From: Anastrepha obliqua
Taxonomy: Eukaryota; Arthropoda; Insecta; Diptera; Tephritidae
Length of the DNA stretch: 64,000 nucleotides
Direction of reading: 5' to 3'
Assembly (NCBI RefSeq): GCF_027943255.1
Contig: NC_072897.1
Location: 46,040,044 to 46,104,043, forward strand
A model generated the notes under the pieces. That model ran no database searches, was not told where the DNA came from, and saw only the letters and a list, made by a program, of their open reading frames with translations. Numbering within the stretch: position 1 is the stretch's first letter; the number at the start of each line of letters is the position of its first letter. A program made the position numbers and the translations under genes. Shown piece after piece: positions 9,093 through 18,094 of this stretch.

Positions 9093-9980
9093 TTAATTAA
9101 GATATATCCTGACGTATGGGATTATCCAATTAACGAAATATAGTAAGTAATATAGCCGTGAAGCCGAGTTAAAAATTTGCTTTGAAACCATATTGCTGTT
9201 TTTTTTTTTTTGCTGTAGTGTATCTATGTTTACATATACATATGTACATTTTTATGTACGTCCGGCGCAGAACTTGTTTGGCTGCGTCGCGCTTTGTCTT
9301 CTCAGCGGGCACAAATAAAAAAATGTATTGTCGGAAATACATATACATAGACGTATTTGGATTGTTGAAATATTTCAGCATCTGTAACCCTCATTTTAGA
9401 CTTAATTTCATCGAAAATTTAAAAGCTATGAAAAAAACCGAATATCAAAGATTCAGCGTAGTCTAACCCACAAAGGAACAAATTTTTATCGAAACTCATC
9501 CATTTTTGCCCACCGTTTATATTGAGTGTTTACTCTTTGCGTTTACGAGCAAAGCCATCATTGGTCGCCTTGATTACTCGACGCGATGATATGCGTATCT
9601 TTATGGAAAAAGGATACGGATAGTCTATCTGAGTAGAAATGGTCTATCTGAGAAAATAAGTTTTGTTCGAGATTGTGAGTCAATGTTATTACTTACTCAA
9701 TGGTTCAAGTCTATTAATGTAACAAAGGTTATATGGTCTCTAAATAAAGACCGCATACCGTACGAGTGATGTAAGTATTAACTTTATGGATCAGTAAAGT
9801 CCGACTCAAAATGCAGAATGAAGGCAAGTGTATAATAAGAGTTAGCAATGATTTAATTCAAATGTCTGTGAAACAGAAATTTCGAGTAAAAGATTACCTT
9901 CAGATCAGATATTTCCAAAATAAAGTATGAGGTAGAAGTTAATTGCTTAGATTTGGAAAATCGCATATGAAAACACTTAG
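9093..9980. other. Spacer, no gene seen
   Basis: Contains ATGTATAC-type microsatellite and short overlapping ORFs on both strands without recognisable domains. No element ends found. Confidence 0.4.
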
Positions 9981-9982
9981 TA

Positions 9983-11297
9983 CAGGGTGGCTGACGAAAG
10001 CCGCTACCAAAAAAAAATTTAATAACTTTTTTTCTTTTTAAGTTATCTGCTCTATTTTTGTTTTCATTTGCAGATTGATCTTTAAAATTTATTAAAATGG
10101 ATAACTGGGACACGCAAACAAGAATTTGGATAGTCCGCCGCTATCACGCACTGGAGTCCGTAGTTTTGGTACAGAGAGAGTACAGGCGGATGTTTGGCGG
10201 CGATCCCCCGAGCAGATGGACCATAATGAGACTGGTGAATAATTTTGCTGAGCAAGGAACAGTCGCAAGAAGGCCTTATCATCGAAACCCACCAGTTCGA
10301 CGGAGGAAACGATCGCTGCTGTAGCTGCAGCTATACAAAGCAATCCAAGGGTTTCAACAAGAAGCTTATCTGCTCAACTTGGTGTCAGCCGACAGTCTTT
10401 GCAAACAATAATGCACAAAGATTTAGACTTAATATATTTCCCTACAAAATTTAAATGGTTAACAAACTGAATGCAGCAGACTTGCCGATTCGCTTGGAAT
10501 TTTGCCAGAAGATCCTGAAAATGGTGGAAGAAGACCAAAACATGTTAAACTGCCTTTTCATGTCTGATGAGGCCCATTTCGATTTAAACGGCAATGTGAA
10601 CAAACAAAATTGTCGAATATGGAGTACTTCTAACCCACAGATAATCCACGAGACGGAATTGCATCCTCTTCGCGTGACAGTGTGGTGGGCGGTTTCTTCA
10701 CGCTGTATTGTCGGGCCTTATTTTTTTGAAGAAAATGGTCACACCGTTACGGTTACTGGAGACCGTTATTTGAAAATGCTGAAAGAATTTTTCTATCCAG
10801 AACTACGCCGAAAGAGAATTCCTTTCAACTCTGTGTGGTTTCATCAAGATGGGGCAACGTCTCATATAGCCCAGATTGTTATGACAGAGTTGCGACGAAA
10901 ATTTCCCAATAAACTGATTTCAAGAAACTCCGAATTTCGTTGGCCCCCCAGGTCGCCTGACCTTACTGCACCTGACTTTTTCTTGTGGGGTTTATGTGAA
11001 CAAGAAGTTTATAAAACAAAGCCAACAAATTTGGATGAACTAAAACAATCCATTCGGGCAACAATTGCGGCTATTCCTGTCGCAACTCTCAAAGCAGCAA
11101 TGAACAACTTTTTACTAAGATGCCGCACTTGTGTCAACGAGCATGGGGGGCATTTAAATTCAATTATTTTTAAAACTAGTTAAGCTACATTTAATAAAAT
11201 TTAATGACCTTCAACTTGAAAAAAAAAAATGAATTCCATACACTAAAAAAAAAGTTATTTGAGTTTCTTAATGTAGCAAAATTCATCAGCCACCCTG
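9983..11297 (+). mobile_element. Mariner-like element with TIRs and TA duplication
   Basis: The 5' terminus CAGGGTGGCTGACGAA at 9983 is mirrored at the 3' end (TTCATCAGCCACCCTG, ending 11297), and both are bounded by TA, the Tc1/mariner target. The 1315-bp element encodes one plus-strand transposase, broken by two frameshifts and one stop. Termini and TA duplication are intact, so it could still be mobilised in trans by a related transposase. Confidence 0.9.
10097..11183 (+). pseudogene. Mariner-like transposase with DUF4817-type HTH (frameshifted)
   Basis: Frame 1 (10097-10320) gives the helix-turn-helix half: MDNWDTQTRIWIVRRYHALE and NFAEQGTVARRP. A lost base near 10305 moves the frame to TEETIAAVAAAIQSNPRVST and LSAQLGVSRQSLQTI, the second HTH. 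Another shift plus a TAA at 10452 precede the catalytic frame (10455-11183). There LFMSDEAHFD, WFHQDGATSHIAQ and RSPDLTAPDFFLWG carry the three Asp residues, with 36 residues between the second and third. About 360 residues in all, normal for the family. Confidence 0.85.
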
Positions 11298-11329
11298 TAT
11301 TTAATTAAAGACGATTTTTCCTACACCAC

Positions 11330-11625
11330 GTCATTATTGAGGTCTGAATGGAGCACGTAGAAATCAGAGATACTAGAATTAGTGTTATAAATTTAAAAAG
11401 TATGAGGAGCAAAGGACCCAAAATATTATCCTAAGGAACATCGGAAGTGGCCATAAAGAATGGGAAGAAGCGTCATCCAAGACAACTACACATTTACGAT
11501 AGGAAATTACAACTCTATCCATTTTAATAAAGTAGACTAACTAAACAGGTCGGAAACTAAACTTGAGTGATTGACATTATCAAAAGCCTTCGGGAAGTTT
11601 TCGTAGAAATTATCGAAAAGAAAAA
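11330..11625 (-). pseudogene. LINE reverse transcriptase scrap (CR1/Jockey-like)
   Basis: Reverse-strand frames read KAFDNVNHSS near 11590 and DVP*DNILGPLLLILFKFI near 11430, equivalent to the AFD-V-H and G-VPQGS-LGPLLF-I blocks of the RT palm. Stops and missing sequence show an old relic. Confidence 0.55.
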
Positions 11626-12045
11626 TTCGAAATCGAAACCGAAAGATTGTTGACTGTTGATCTACCCGCCATGAACTCATGCTCATTCATACATATACCT
11701 TAGTAAATAAATTATATGTGCACAACTTAAAGACATTAAATTATTAAAATTAAAGCAGTTATAAGCAGTTTTTTTAGATTCCATTTATACTTAAAACAAA
11801 ATTTAAAAAAATTTTCTTAATTGAGAATATTTAAATGTATTTTTATATAGTTCTGTCGTTAAATATTATTATATATTCTTTTGAAATTTTAAAGCATGCA
11901 CTTGGGCAGACAAATGACAACATTAAGCAAAACAGTCTTATCAACTAGTGCCTCTCGTAATGTAAAATAATTATAATTATATGAAAATATAATTATATGA
12001 ATATAATAATTATGTAAATATAATTATATTTCTAATAAATAACAA
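11626..12045. other. AT-rich spacer
   Basis: Contains imperfect tandem TATAATTATATGAA-like units around 11960-12040. No gene recognised. Confidence 0.4.
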
Positions 12046-12350
12046 CTCTTGAGCTTTCTTGAAGATTTCTGAGTTTACCTTATATTGTAGATTGTTATTG
12101 GTTACTACTGCATGTTGGCTCCGCGAGTCTTCATCGGGTGAGTTGGCAATCCACTTCCAAGCTGAAAACATCAAGTTGATTGAACGCTTAGGCTCATTAA
12201 GTTGAGTTTAAGTTTTCTCCAACTGATAGGTGATGACATCGGTGATAGCGTTGTTTATCCTAGCAGTTTCATCTTTTAGGCCATTTAAAATTTTCGCATA
12301 GCGCGTCAAGTCGTCGATCATATTGACTAGTTGAATAGGACATATGCTTG
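12046..12350 (-). pseudogene. Putative env-like remnant of an insect LTR retrotransposon
   Basis: Two reverse-strand segments are protein-like. One, near 12215-12330, begins MIDDLTRYAKILNGL and ends at a stop. The other, near 12050-12170, reads SAWKWIANSPDEDS followed by an Asn/Gln-rich helix. The Trp-Lys-Trp and Pro-Asp blocks recall the region after the fusion segment in errantivirus-type envelope proteins, but this is a resemblance only. Stops and frame changes make it inert. No pol gene or LTR is seen beside it. Confidence 0.35.
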
Positions 12351-12607
12351 TGCGATCACACAGTGACATATTCTACGAATTAGATTAGACATGTTTAACT
12401 TAACCTTAAATTCACTTCCATATCTATCATACACATTCGTTTGACAATTACTTGGAAAATTATATTTTTAAGTCAGTAAAATCCAAAATAAATAAAGTAG
12501 ATTTTTCAACTAATTATAGTTATTCGGAAATTTTTGAAATGTGCATGCCGAAATCTCTATCAATAATCTGGTGTGTCTTATTCTACAGTAGCAATCTAAT
12601 TTAGTAA
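12351..12607. other. Spacer, nothing recognised
   Basis: AT-rich sequence up to the 3' tail of the RTE element. Confidence 0.4.
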
Positions 12608-15257
12608 ACTTCTTCTTCTTAATTGGCGCTATAACCGCTTATGCGATTTTGGCCGAGTTTAACAAAGCGCGCCAGTCGTTTCTTTCTCATGCTAACCGGC
12701 GCCAGTTGGACACTCCAAGTGAAGCCAAGTCCTTCTCCACCTGATCTTTCCAACGCAGTGGAGGCCGCCCTCTTCCTCTGCTACCACCAGCTGGTACCGC
12801 ATCGAATACTTTCAAAGCCGGAGCGTTTGTATCCATTCGGACGACATGACCCAGCCAACGTAGCCGCTGGATCTTTATTCGCTGCGCTATGTCTATGTCG
12901 TCGTAAAGCTCATACAGCTCATCGTTCCATCGTCTGCGATATTCGCTGTTGCCAACGTGCAAAGGTCCAAAAATCTTACGCAGAATCTTTCTCTCGAACA
13001 CTCCAAGCGTCGCTTCATCGGATGTTGTCATCGTCCAAGCTTCTGCGCCATACGTTAGGACGGGCATGATGAGAGTCTTGTAGAGTGTTAATTTTGTTCG
13101 TCGAGAGAGGACTTTACTGCTCAATTGCCTACTTAGTCCAAAGTAGCACTTGTTGGCAAGAGAGATTCTACGTTGGATTTCAAGGCTGACATTGTTATCG
13201 GTGCTAATGCTGGTTCTTAAATAGACGAAGTCTTTTACAACCTCGAAATTATAACTGTCTACAGTGACGTGGGTGCCGATACGCGAGTGCGCCGACTGTT
13301 TGTTTGAAGACAGGAGGTAGTTCGTTTTGTCCTCGTTCACCACCAGATCCATTCGCTTTGCCTCTTTATCCAGTTTGTAGAAGGCAGAACTAACAGCGCG
13401 GTTGTTAAGGCCGATGATGTCAATATCATCGGCATACGCCCTCAATTGTACGCTCTTATAAAAAATTGTGCCTGAGCGATTAAGTTCTGCGGCTCGTACG
13501 ATGCTCTCCAACATCAGGTTAAAGAAGTCACACGACAGCGAGTCACCCTGTCTGAAACCTCGTTTGGTATCAAACGGCTCGGAGAGGTCCTTCCCAATTC
13601 TGACGGCGCTGCTGGTGTTGAGCAACGTCATCTTACATAGCCGTATTAGTTTTGCGGGGATACCAAATTCAGACATAGCGGCATACAGGTAACTCCTTTC
13701 CGTACTGTCGAATGCAGCTTTGAAGTCGACGAAAAGTTGGTGTGTGTCGATTCTCCTTTCATGGGTCTTTTCCAAGATTTGGCATATTGTGAATATTTGG
13801 TCGATGGTAGACTTTCCAGGTCTGAAGCCACACTGATAAGGTCCAATCAGTTGGCTGACGGTGGGCTTCAGCCTTTCACACAATACGCTCGCTAGAACCT
13901 TATAGGCGATATTTAGAAGACTAATCCCACGGTAATTGGCACAAATTGCAGGATCGCCCTTCTTATGGATTGGGCAGAGCACACTTAAATTCCAATCGGC
14001 AGGCATGCTTTCATCCGACCATATATAGCATAGAAGCTGATGCATGCACCTTACCAGCTCCTCGCCGCCATGTTTGAATAGCTCACCCGGCAGTCCGTCG
14101 GCGCCCGCGGCTTTGTTGTTCTTTAGCCGCATTATCGCTATTCTCACCTCGTCATGATCGGGTAGCGGAACGACAATTCCGTCGTTAACGATTGGGGTAT
14201 CGGGATCTTCACTTTCTCGGTGACATGCGCAGCTGTCACTGTTTAATAGGTTCGAGAAGTGTTCCCTCCATAATTTAAAATTGCTCTGTACGTCAATCAC
14301 CAGTTCGCCGTCTTTGTTCTTACAGGAAAACGCCCCGGTCTTAAAACCTTCTGTAAGCCGCCGAACTTTCTGGTAGAATTTTCGGGCGTTGTTCTTGTTG
14401 GCCAGCATCTCAAGCTCTTCGCACTTACGTATTTCGGCCTCTCGTTTCTTCTTTCGGATAATACGTCTCTCTTCCTTTTTCAGCTCTCTGTAGCGATCCC
14501 ACATGGCTCGCGTTGCGCCCGATCGCAGCGTGGCTCTATAGGCAGCATCTTTTCTTTCGGCGGCAGCATGACATTCCTCGTCGTACCAATTGTTTTTTCG
14601 GGCTCGCCGGAATCCGATTTCTTCTTCGGCGGCGGTACGTAGAGAACGAGAAATGTTGCTCCATTGTTCGTGGATGCCGGTTTGTTGGGCAGTACTCTCT
14701 GAGAGCAGGAGTGAGATTCGAGTGGCGAATCTTCTGGCTGTCTGTTGTGATTGCAGCTTTTCGATGTCGAACATTCTTTGCGTAGGTAGATGCACGTTTT
14801 TTGCTGCACAGAGGCGTGTGCGCAGTTTGGCTGCAACAAGGTAGTGATCCGAGTCAATGTTGGGTCCTCGGATCGTACGTACATCTAATACACTAGAAGC
14901 GTGTCTTCCATCTATCACAACATGATCGATCTGGTTTCGTGTTTTTCGATCAGGAGACAGCCAGGTGGCTTGGTGAATCTTCTTATGCTGGAATTTGGTG
15001 CTGCAGACTACCATGTTTCGGGTCCCGGCGAAATCGATCAGCCTCTGTCCGTTACCGGATATTTCGTTGTGCAGGCTGAATTTTCCGACTGTGGGACCAA
15101 AAATTCCCTCCTTGCCCACCCTGGCGTTGAAGTCGCCAAACACGATTTTTATGTCGTGGCGGGGGCAGCGCTCATAGGAACGTTCCAGGCGCTCATAGAA
15201 AGAATCTTTGGTCGCATCGTCCTTCTCTTCCGTCGGGGCGTGGGCGCAAATTAGCGC
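12608..15257 (-). mobile_element. RTE-clade LINE, 5'-truncated
   Basis: Same family as the full-length copy at 53267-56348, with the same 3' terminus (reverse strand ...TAACCGC...AATTAAGAAGAAGAAG, a trinucleotide GAA tail typical of RTE). Homology stops at 15257, about 400 codons short of nothing but the first 130: the element lacks the endonuclease N-terminus. No clear TSD was found. A mariner-like element follows shortly after its 5' end. Confidence 0.9.
12687..15143 (-). CDS. RTE endonuclease (partial) - reverse transcriptase, 818 codons open
   Basis: The frame is open from about codon 165 of the full-length protein to near its C-terminus. It keeps EN motifs [24 protein letters not shown] and NIDSDHYLVA, but lacks the catalytic Asn and Glu blocks that precede them. 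The RT shows NYRGISLLNIAYKVLASVL, FVDFKAAFDSTE, GFRQGDSLSCDFFN and RAYADDIDIIGLNN (catalytic YADD). The listed start is a GTG within the open frame, chosen only by convention; the frame stays open upstream to the truncation. The C-terminus differs after NWRRLA, where the full copy continues. No frameshift, so truncation was recent. EN-deficient, so not autonomous. Confidence 0.85.
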   Translation of the reverse strand: MFGDFNARVGKEGIFGPTVGKFSLHNEISGNGQRLIDFAGTRNMVVCSTKFQHKKIHQATWLSPDRKTRNQIDHVVIDGRHASSVLDVRTIRGPNIDSDHYLVAAKLRTRLCAAKNVHLPTQRMFDIEKLQSQQTARRFATRISLLLSESTAQQTGIHEQWSNISRSLRTAAEEEIGFRRARKNNWYDEECHAAAERKDAAYRATLRSGATRAMWDRYRELKKEERRIIRKKKREAEIRKCEELEMLANKNNARKFYQKVRRLTEGFKTGAFSCKNKDGELVIDVQSNFKLWREHFSNLLNSDSCACHRESEDPDTPIVNDGIVVPLPDHDEVRIAIMRLKNNKAAGADGLPGELFKHGGEELVRCMHQLLCYIWSDESMPADWNLSVLCPIHKKGDPAICANYRGISLLNIAYKVLASVLCERLKPTVSQLIGPYQCGFRPGKSTIDQIFTICQILEKTHERRIDTHQLFVDFKAAFDSTERSYLYAAMSEFGIPAKLIRLCKMTLLNTSSAVRIGKDLSEPFDTKRGFRQGDSLSCDFFNLMLESIVRAAELNRSGTIFYKSVQLRAYADDIDIIGLNNRAVSSAFYKLDKEAKRMDLVVNEDKTNYLLSSNKQSAHSRIGTHVTVDSYNFEVVKDFVYLRTSISTDNNVSLEIQRRISLANKCYFGLSRQLSSKVLSRRTKLTLYKTLIMPVLTYGAEAWTMTTSDEATLGVFERKILRKIFGPLHVGNSEYRRRWNDELYELYDDIDIAQRIKIQRLRWLGHVVRMDTNAPALKVFDAVPAGGSRGRGRPPLRWKDQVEKDLASLGVSNWRRLA

Positions 15258-15490
15258 CTGTTTTATTCAATTTAATGTAATTAATTAGACTTTTTTTAGT
15301 TTTCATGCGTATTTTTTGCATTTGAATATTGCATTTGTATGCTTATCATTCGTTTGTGCTTTTTTGCATATCTAGGGGGACTAACTTTCCTCGAACCTAT
15401 GGGGGATCGTGTGTATCCATTTTGGAAACAACATAACCAATTGTCATATTTGGCGATATGATAATTGCGAGGTGGCGATCAAGTTTTATT
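15258..15490. other. Spacer, nothing recognised
   Basis: AT-rich; holds only a few short repeats of TTTTGCAT. Confidence 0.4.
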
Positions 15491-16230
15491 ATAAAGGGTG
15501 GTTAAGTTTTAAGGGCCGGTGTTGATTTTGAATAAAATACAATTTTTTTTTAAATTATTATCATTTTTCTTTACTATGATAATACTGGTATGGCTCAATT
15601 ACATATAGAACAAAATATTGACCAAATGGCCGCAGCGGCCTCGGCGGCACACCTCCGTCCGATGATCCAAATTTTCGATCTCGCTGAGGTATAATTGAGG
15701 TTCTATGCCGTTAATGTCCCGAATTGTCTTATCCTTTAGCTCTTGAATTGTTGCTGGCTTATCGACGTACACCTTTTCTTTCAAATAACCCCAAAGAAAG
15801 CAGTCCAAAGGTGTCAAATCACATGATCTTGGCAGCCAATTGGCATCGCCGCGACGGGAAATTATTCGGCCATAACATTTTTCGCGCAAAAAAGCCATTG
15901 TTTCGTTAGCTGTGTGACAAGTGGCACCGTCCTGTTGAAACCACATATCGTCCACAAGCATGCACTGGTGTTTTCACATCTCCTACAGATCCGGTTTGCT
16001 CAAACCTTTGCACAATTTTTGCGATTGTTCGCACTTTTGGAATTGACCGAAAAAATCACGAAGTGCGCGATATGCATTTTGATTTGAACGCCCGTTTTCA
16101 TAATAAGCCTGAATAACTTTAACGCATTACTCGATTGTGTATCTTTCCATGGTTCAAATTGAGGTAGTCTGAAATTGAAAAATGTCAAATGAAATGAAGA
16201 AAAAAACTTGACGTTTAGGTGTGGTTCACA
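15490..16230 (-). mobile_element. Internally deleted mariner-like element
   Basis: The left end near 15495 reads AAAGGGTGGTTAAGTTTTAA, a plausible terminal repeat; the right end near 16230 is not resolved. The reverse strand carries both ends of a transposase of the same general type as at 9983-11297, but the middle is deleted. A likely non-autonomous derivative. Confidence 0.6.
15599..16150 (-). pseudogene. Mariner-like transposase, N- and C-terminal parts fused by deletion
   Basis: The reverse frame from 16150 begins MERYTIE then stop, VIQAYYENGRSNQNAYRALR, and in a second frame VRTIAKIVQRFEQTGSVGDV, the helix-turn-helix region. Near 15960 this jumps directly to MWFQQDGATCHTANETMAFL and WLPRSCDLTPLDCFLWG, the second and third catalytic Asp blocks, again 36 residues apart. 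The first-Asp block is absent. Two frame changes and a stop complete the damage. Confidence 0.8.
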
Positions 16231-16298
16231 TGCAAATTAGAGAGCAACATCAACTTAGCCGTTGACCTCGCTCCGTTGCGTTGGCAATTGATATACAT

Positions 16299-16436
16299 AC
16301 GTATGTCTCTCCCTAATTTATTTAATGTAATTTAGTACAAGTGGGGCTATAAATTTGAGTTCGTTGAACGTATGTCTATCCCTAATTTATTTAATGTAAT
16401 TTAGTACAAGTGGGGCTAGAAATCCGCGTTCGTTGT
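16299..16436. repeat. Two tandem copies of a 69-bp unit
   Basis: The unit starting ACGTATGTCTCTCCCTAATT and including GTACAAGTGGGGCTA occurs at 16299-16367 and 16368-16436 with a few substitutions. Its origin is unknown; a TE leader or LTR piece is possible. Confidence 0.8.
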
Positions 16437-16545
16437 CCATGAATAAAGCTCGCGGTACTGTGAAATAGTGCAGTGCAATTGTTAATTTTCTTCGCAAATG
16501 TATAGAAGATTTATTTTTATAGGAAAGGTCTTTGCGAAATTTATC

Positions 16546-16550
<5 letters not shown>

Positions 16551-16584
<34 letters not shown>
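16551..16584. repeat. Poly(A) run of 34
   Basis: A pure A run directly after TTTATCAATTT. It may be the 3' tail of an unrecognised plus-strand retroposon ending here, or a simple homopolymer. Confidence 0.6.
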
Positions 16585-16585
<1 letters not shown>

Positions 16586-16587
<2 letters not shown>

Positions 16588-17040
16588 AAATTGTTCTGCC
16601 GTTCTGTTTTAAAAATATCAAAGTGTGAGAATCTCTGATTATGATAGAGTGAACCTACTTCGCATTAGTGGCGGGGTTTCCCTCGAGGTTTTCGAGCTTT
16701 CCGCTTCTCGCGTTTAAGGGAATTCCCTAATTGACTAAAAATTTTTTCCAAAAACAAACGCAGAGAGTAAAAAAAATGTTCAGCTTTTTTTAAGGTCAAT
16801 AAGTTTAGTTTGTTTGTTTGTTGGAAAATTCCAGATCAAATGTAGATATGTAAACATCGTACTGCTTGAACGTTTTTTACGAATCGTTTTTAATTTTTTT
16901 TCCAAATTGGTTTTGTTTGTAAATGAAATGGCATTGCTGTGGTGATCTCATCTAATTATAAGAGTGACTTCAAGATATACTAAGGGAAAACCTTGTTATA
17001 ATCTGAATTTAAGTAAATAAAGCAACATAAACATACCGTG
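16586..17040. other. Spacer or LINE 5' untranslated region
   Basis: No ORF recognised. It immediately precedes the CR1-like ORF1 region and could be its leader. Confidence 0.3.
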
Positions 17041-17059
17041 AGTGTGTGGATATAAGGTT

Positions 17060-17990
17060 GATCGGCCTCAACCCAAAGTGCAGTGTGCTGAATGCCAAAA
17101 GTTCTTTCACCTTGACTGTGTGGTTTACTTTAGGCAGATGTAGATTTTTGTTATCTTCTAATAAACAGGATTTTTAGAAGGCCTGCTCTGCTGATAAACA
17201 CTCATCTATTGGATCTCAAACTTTATCTGTCCCTCCGTCCTAAGTTAATAATGAAGAATGTGAAAGTTCAAATGTGTATAAATAAGTAACAGATTACATT
17301 CCTTGTTGATGTTAAAGAAACAGAAACGATTAGAACAGAAAATGGTCGCATACGCTCTGTTATACCAGTATATGTTCTACATGAAGAAAATAAACAACTA
17401 TTACAAAAATCATATCATCTCATTGCAGAAATTTGCTCTTTTCACTCTAAGCTTCAATCGAAAGACGCCGCTCTCTCTACACTTACTCTTGAGGTAAAAT
17501 ATCTAAATCTGTTACTAAATCTGTCAATATTCTCGCATGCATAATCCTGCTGTCGCCAAAGAAACGGAAGCAAAGTTGGCGTCAAAGTGCGCTACTACAA
17601 CTGCACCTGCAAAAGTAACATTTGCTTCTGTTGCTGCTTCGATGTTATGTTCATCTCAGGCTTCCCAGTGGGAAACGGTAACCAGAAATGGAAGGAAGAA
17701 ATTAAACAAGCCCATTGTGATTGGTTACAATAATAATAATGAGCTACAAGTTGCCCCAATATTCAAATGGCTACACCTATCGCCATGTGCGCCCAGTGTT
17801 AGTGAAGCTGATATCCTGACTTATGTGTCGAGACAGGCGAAAATTGAAGCGAAGCTGTTGGTGTGCTATATACTCATTAACAAAGATACTGAATTACAAT
17901 AAATACATTCAGAAAGATTAGTTTTAAATTGCGTGTATCAGAACATTTTTTTTGAAAGGTGCTCGTCGCTAACATATAGCATAAGTGCGT
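17060..17990 (+). pseudogene. CR1-like LINE ORF1 (PHD-like finger, coiled coil, RNA-binding tail)
   Basis: Near 17075 the frame reads VQCAECQKFFHLDCV, a PHD-like finger. A helical, coiled-coil-like stretch follows (PVYVLHEENKQLLQKSYHLI, QSKDAALSTLTLEVK). The 17537-17902 frame then gives WETVTRNGRKKLNKP and SVSEADILTYVSRQAKIEAK, which resembles the C-terminal domain of CR1-type ORF1 proteins. Several frame changes separate these. Its role would be binding and packaging LINE RNA. Confidence 0.65.
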
Positions 17991-18094
17991 ACAAATCTAA
18001 CCCTTTAATTTTTTTAACAAAAATGATGCACAATCGCCCTTAAAAATGGTGAAAAAAATTACTATCAAAATGTTTCTGGGCTGAGAACTAAATC

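Noticed and set aside
13468..15254. Plus-strand ORFs antisense to the RTE (for example 14901-15254)
   Set aside because: They recur at the same places opposite the second RTE copy and are shadows of the conserved reverse-strand ORF.
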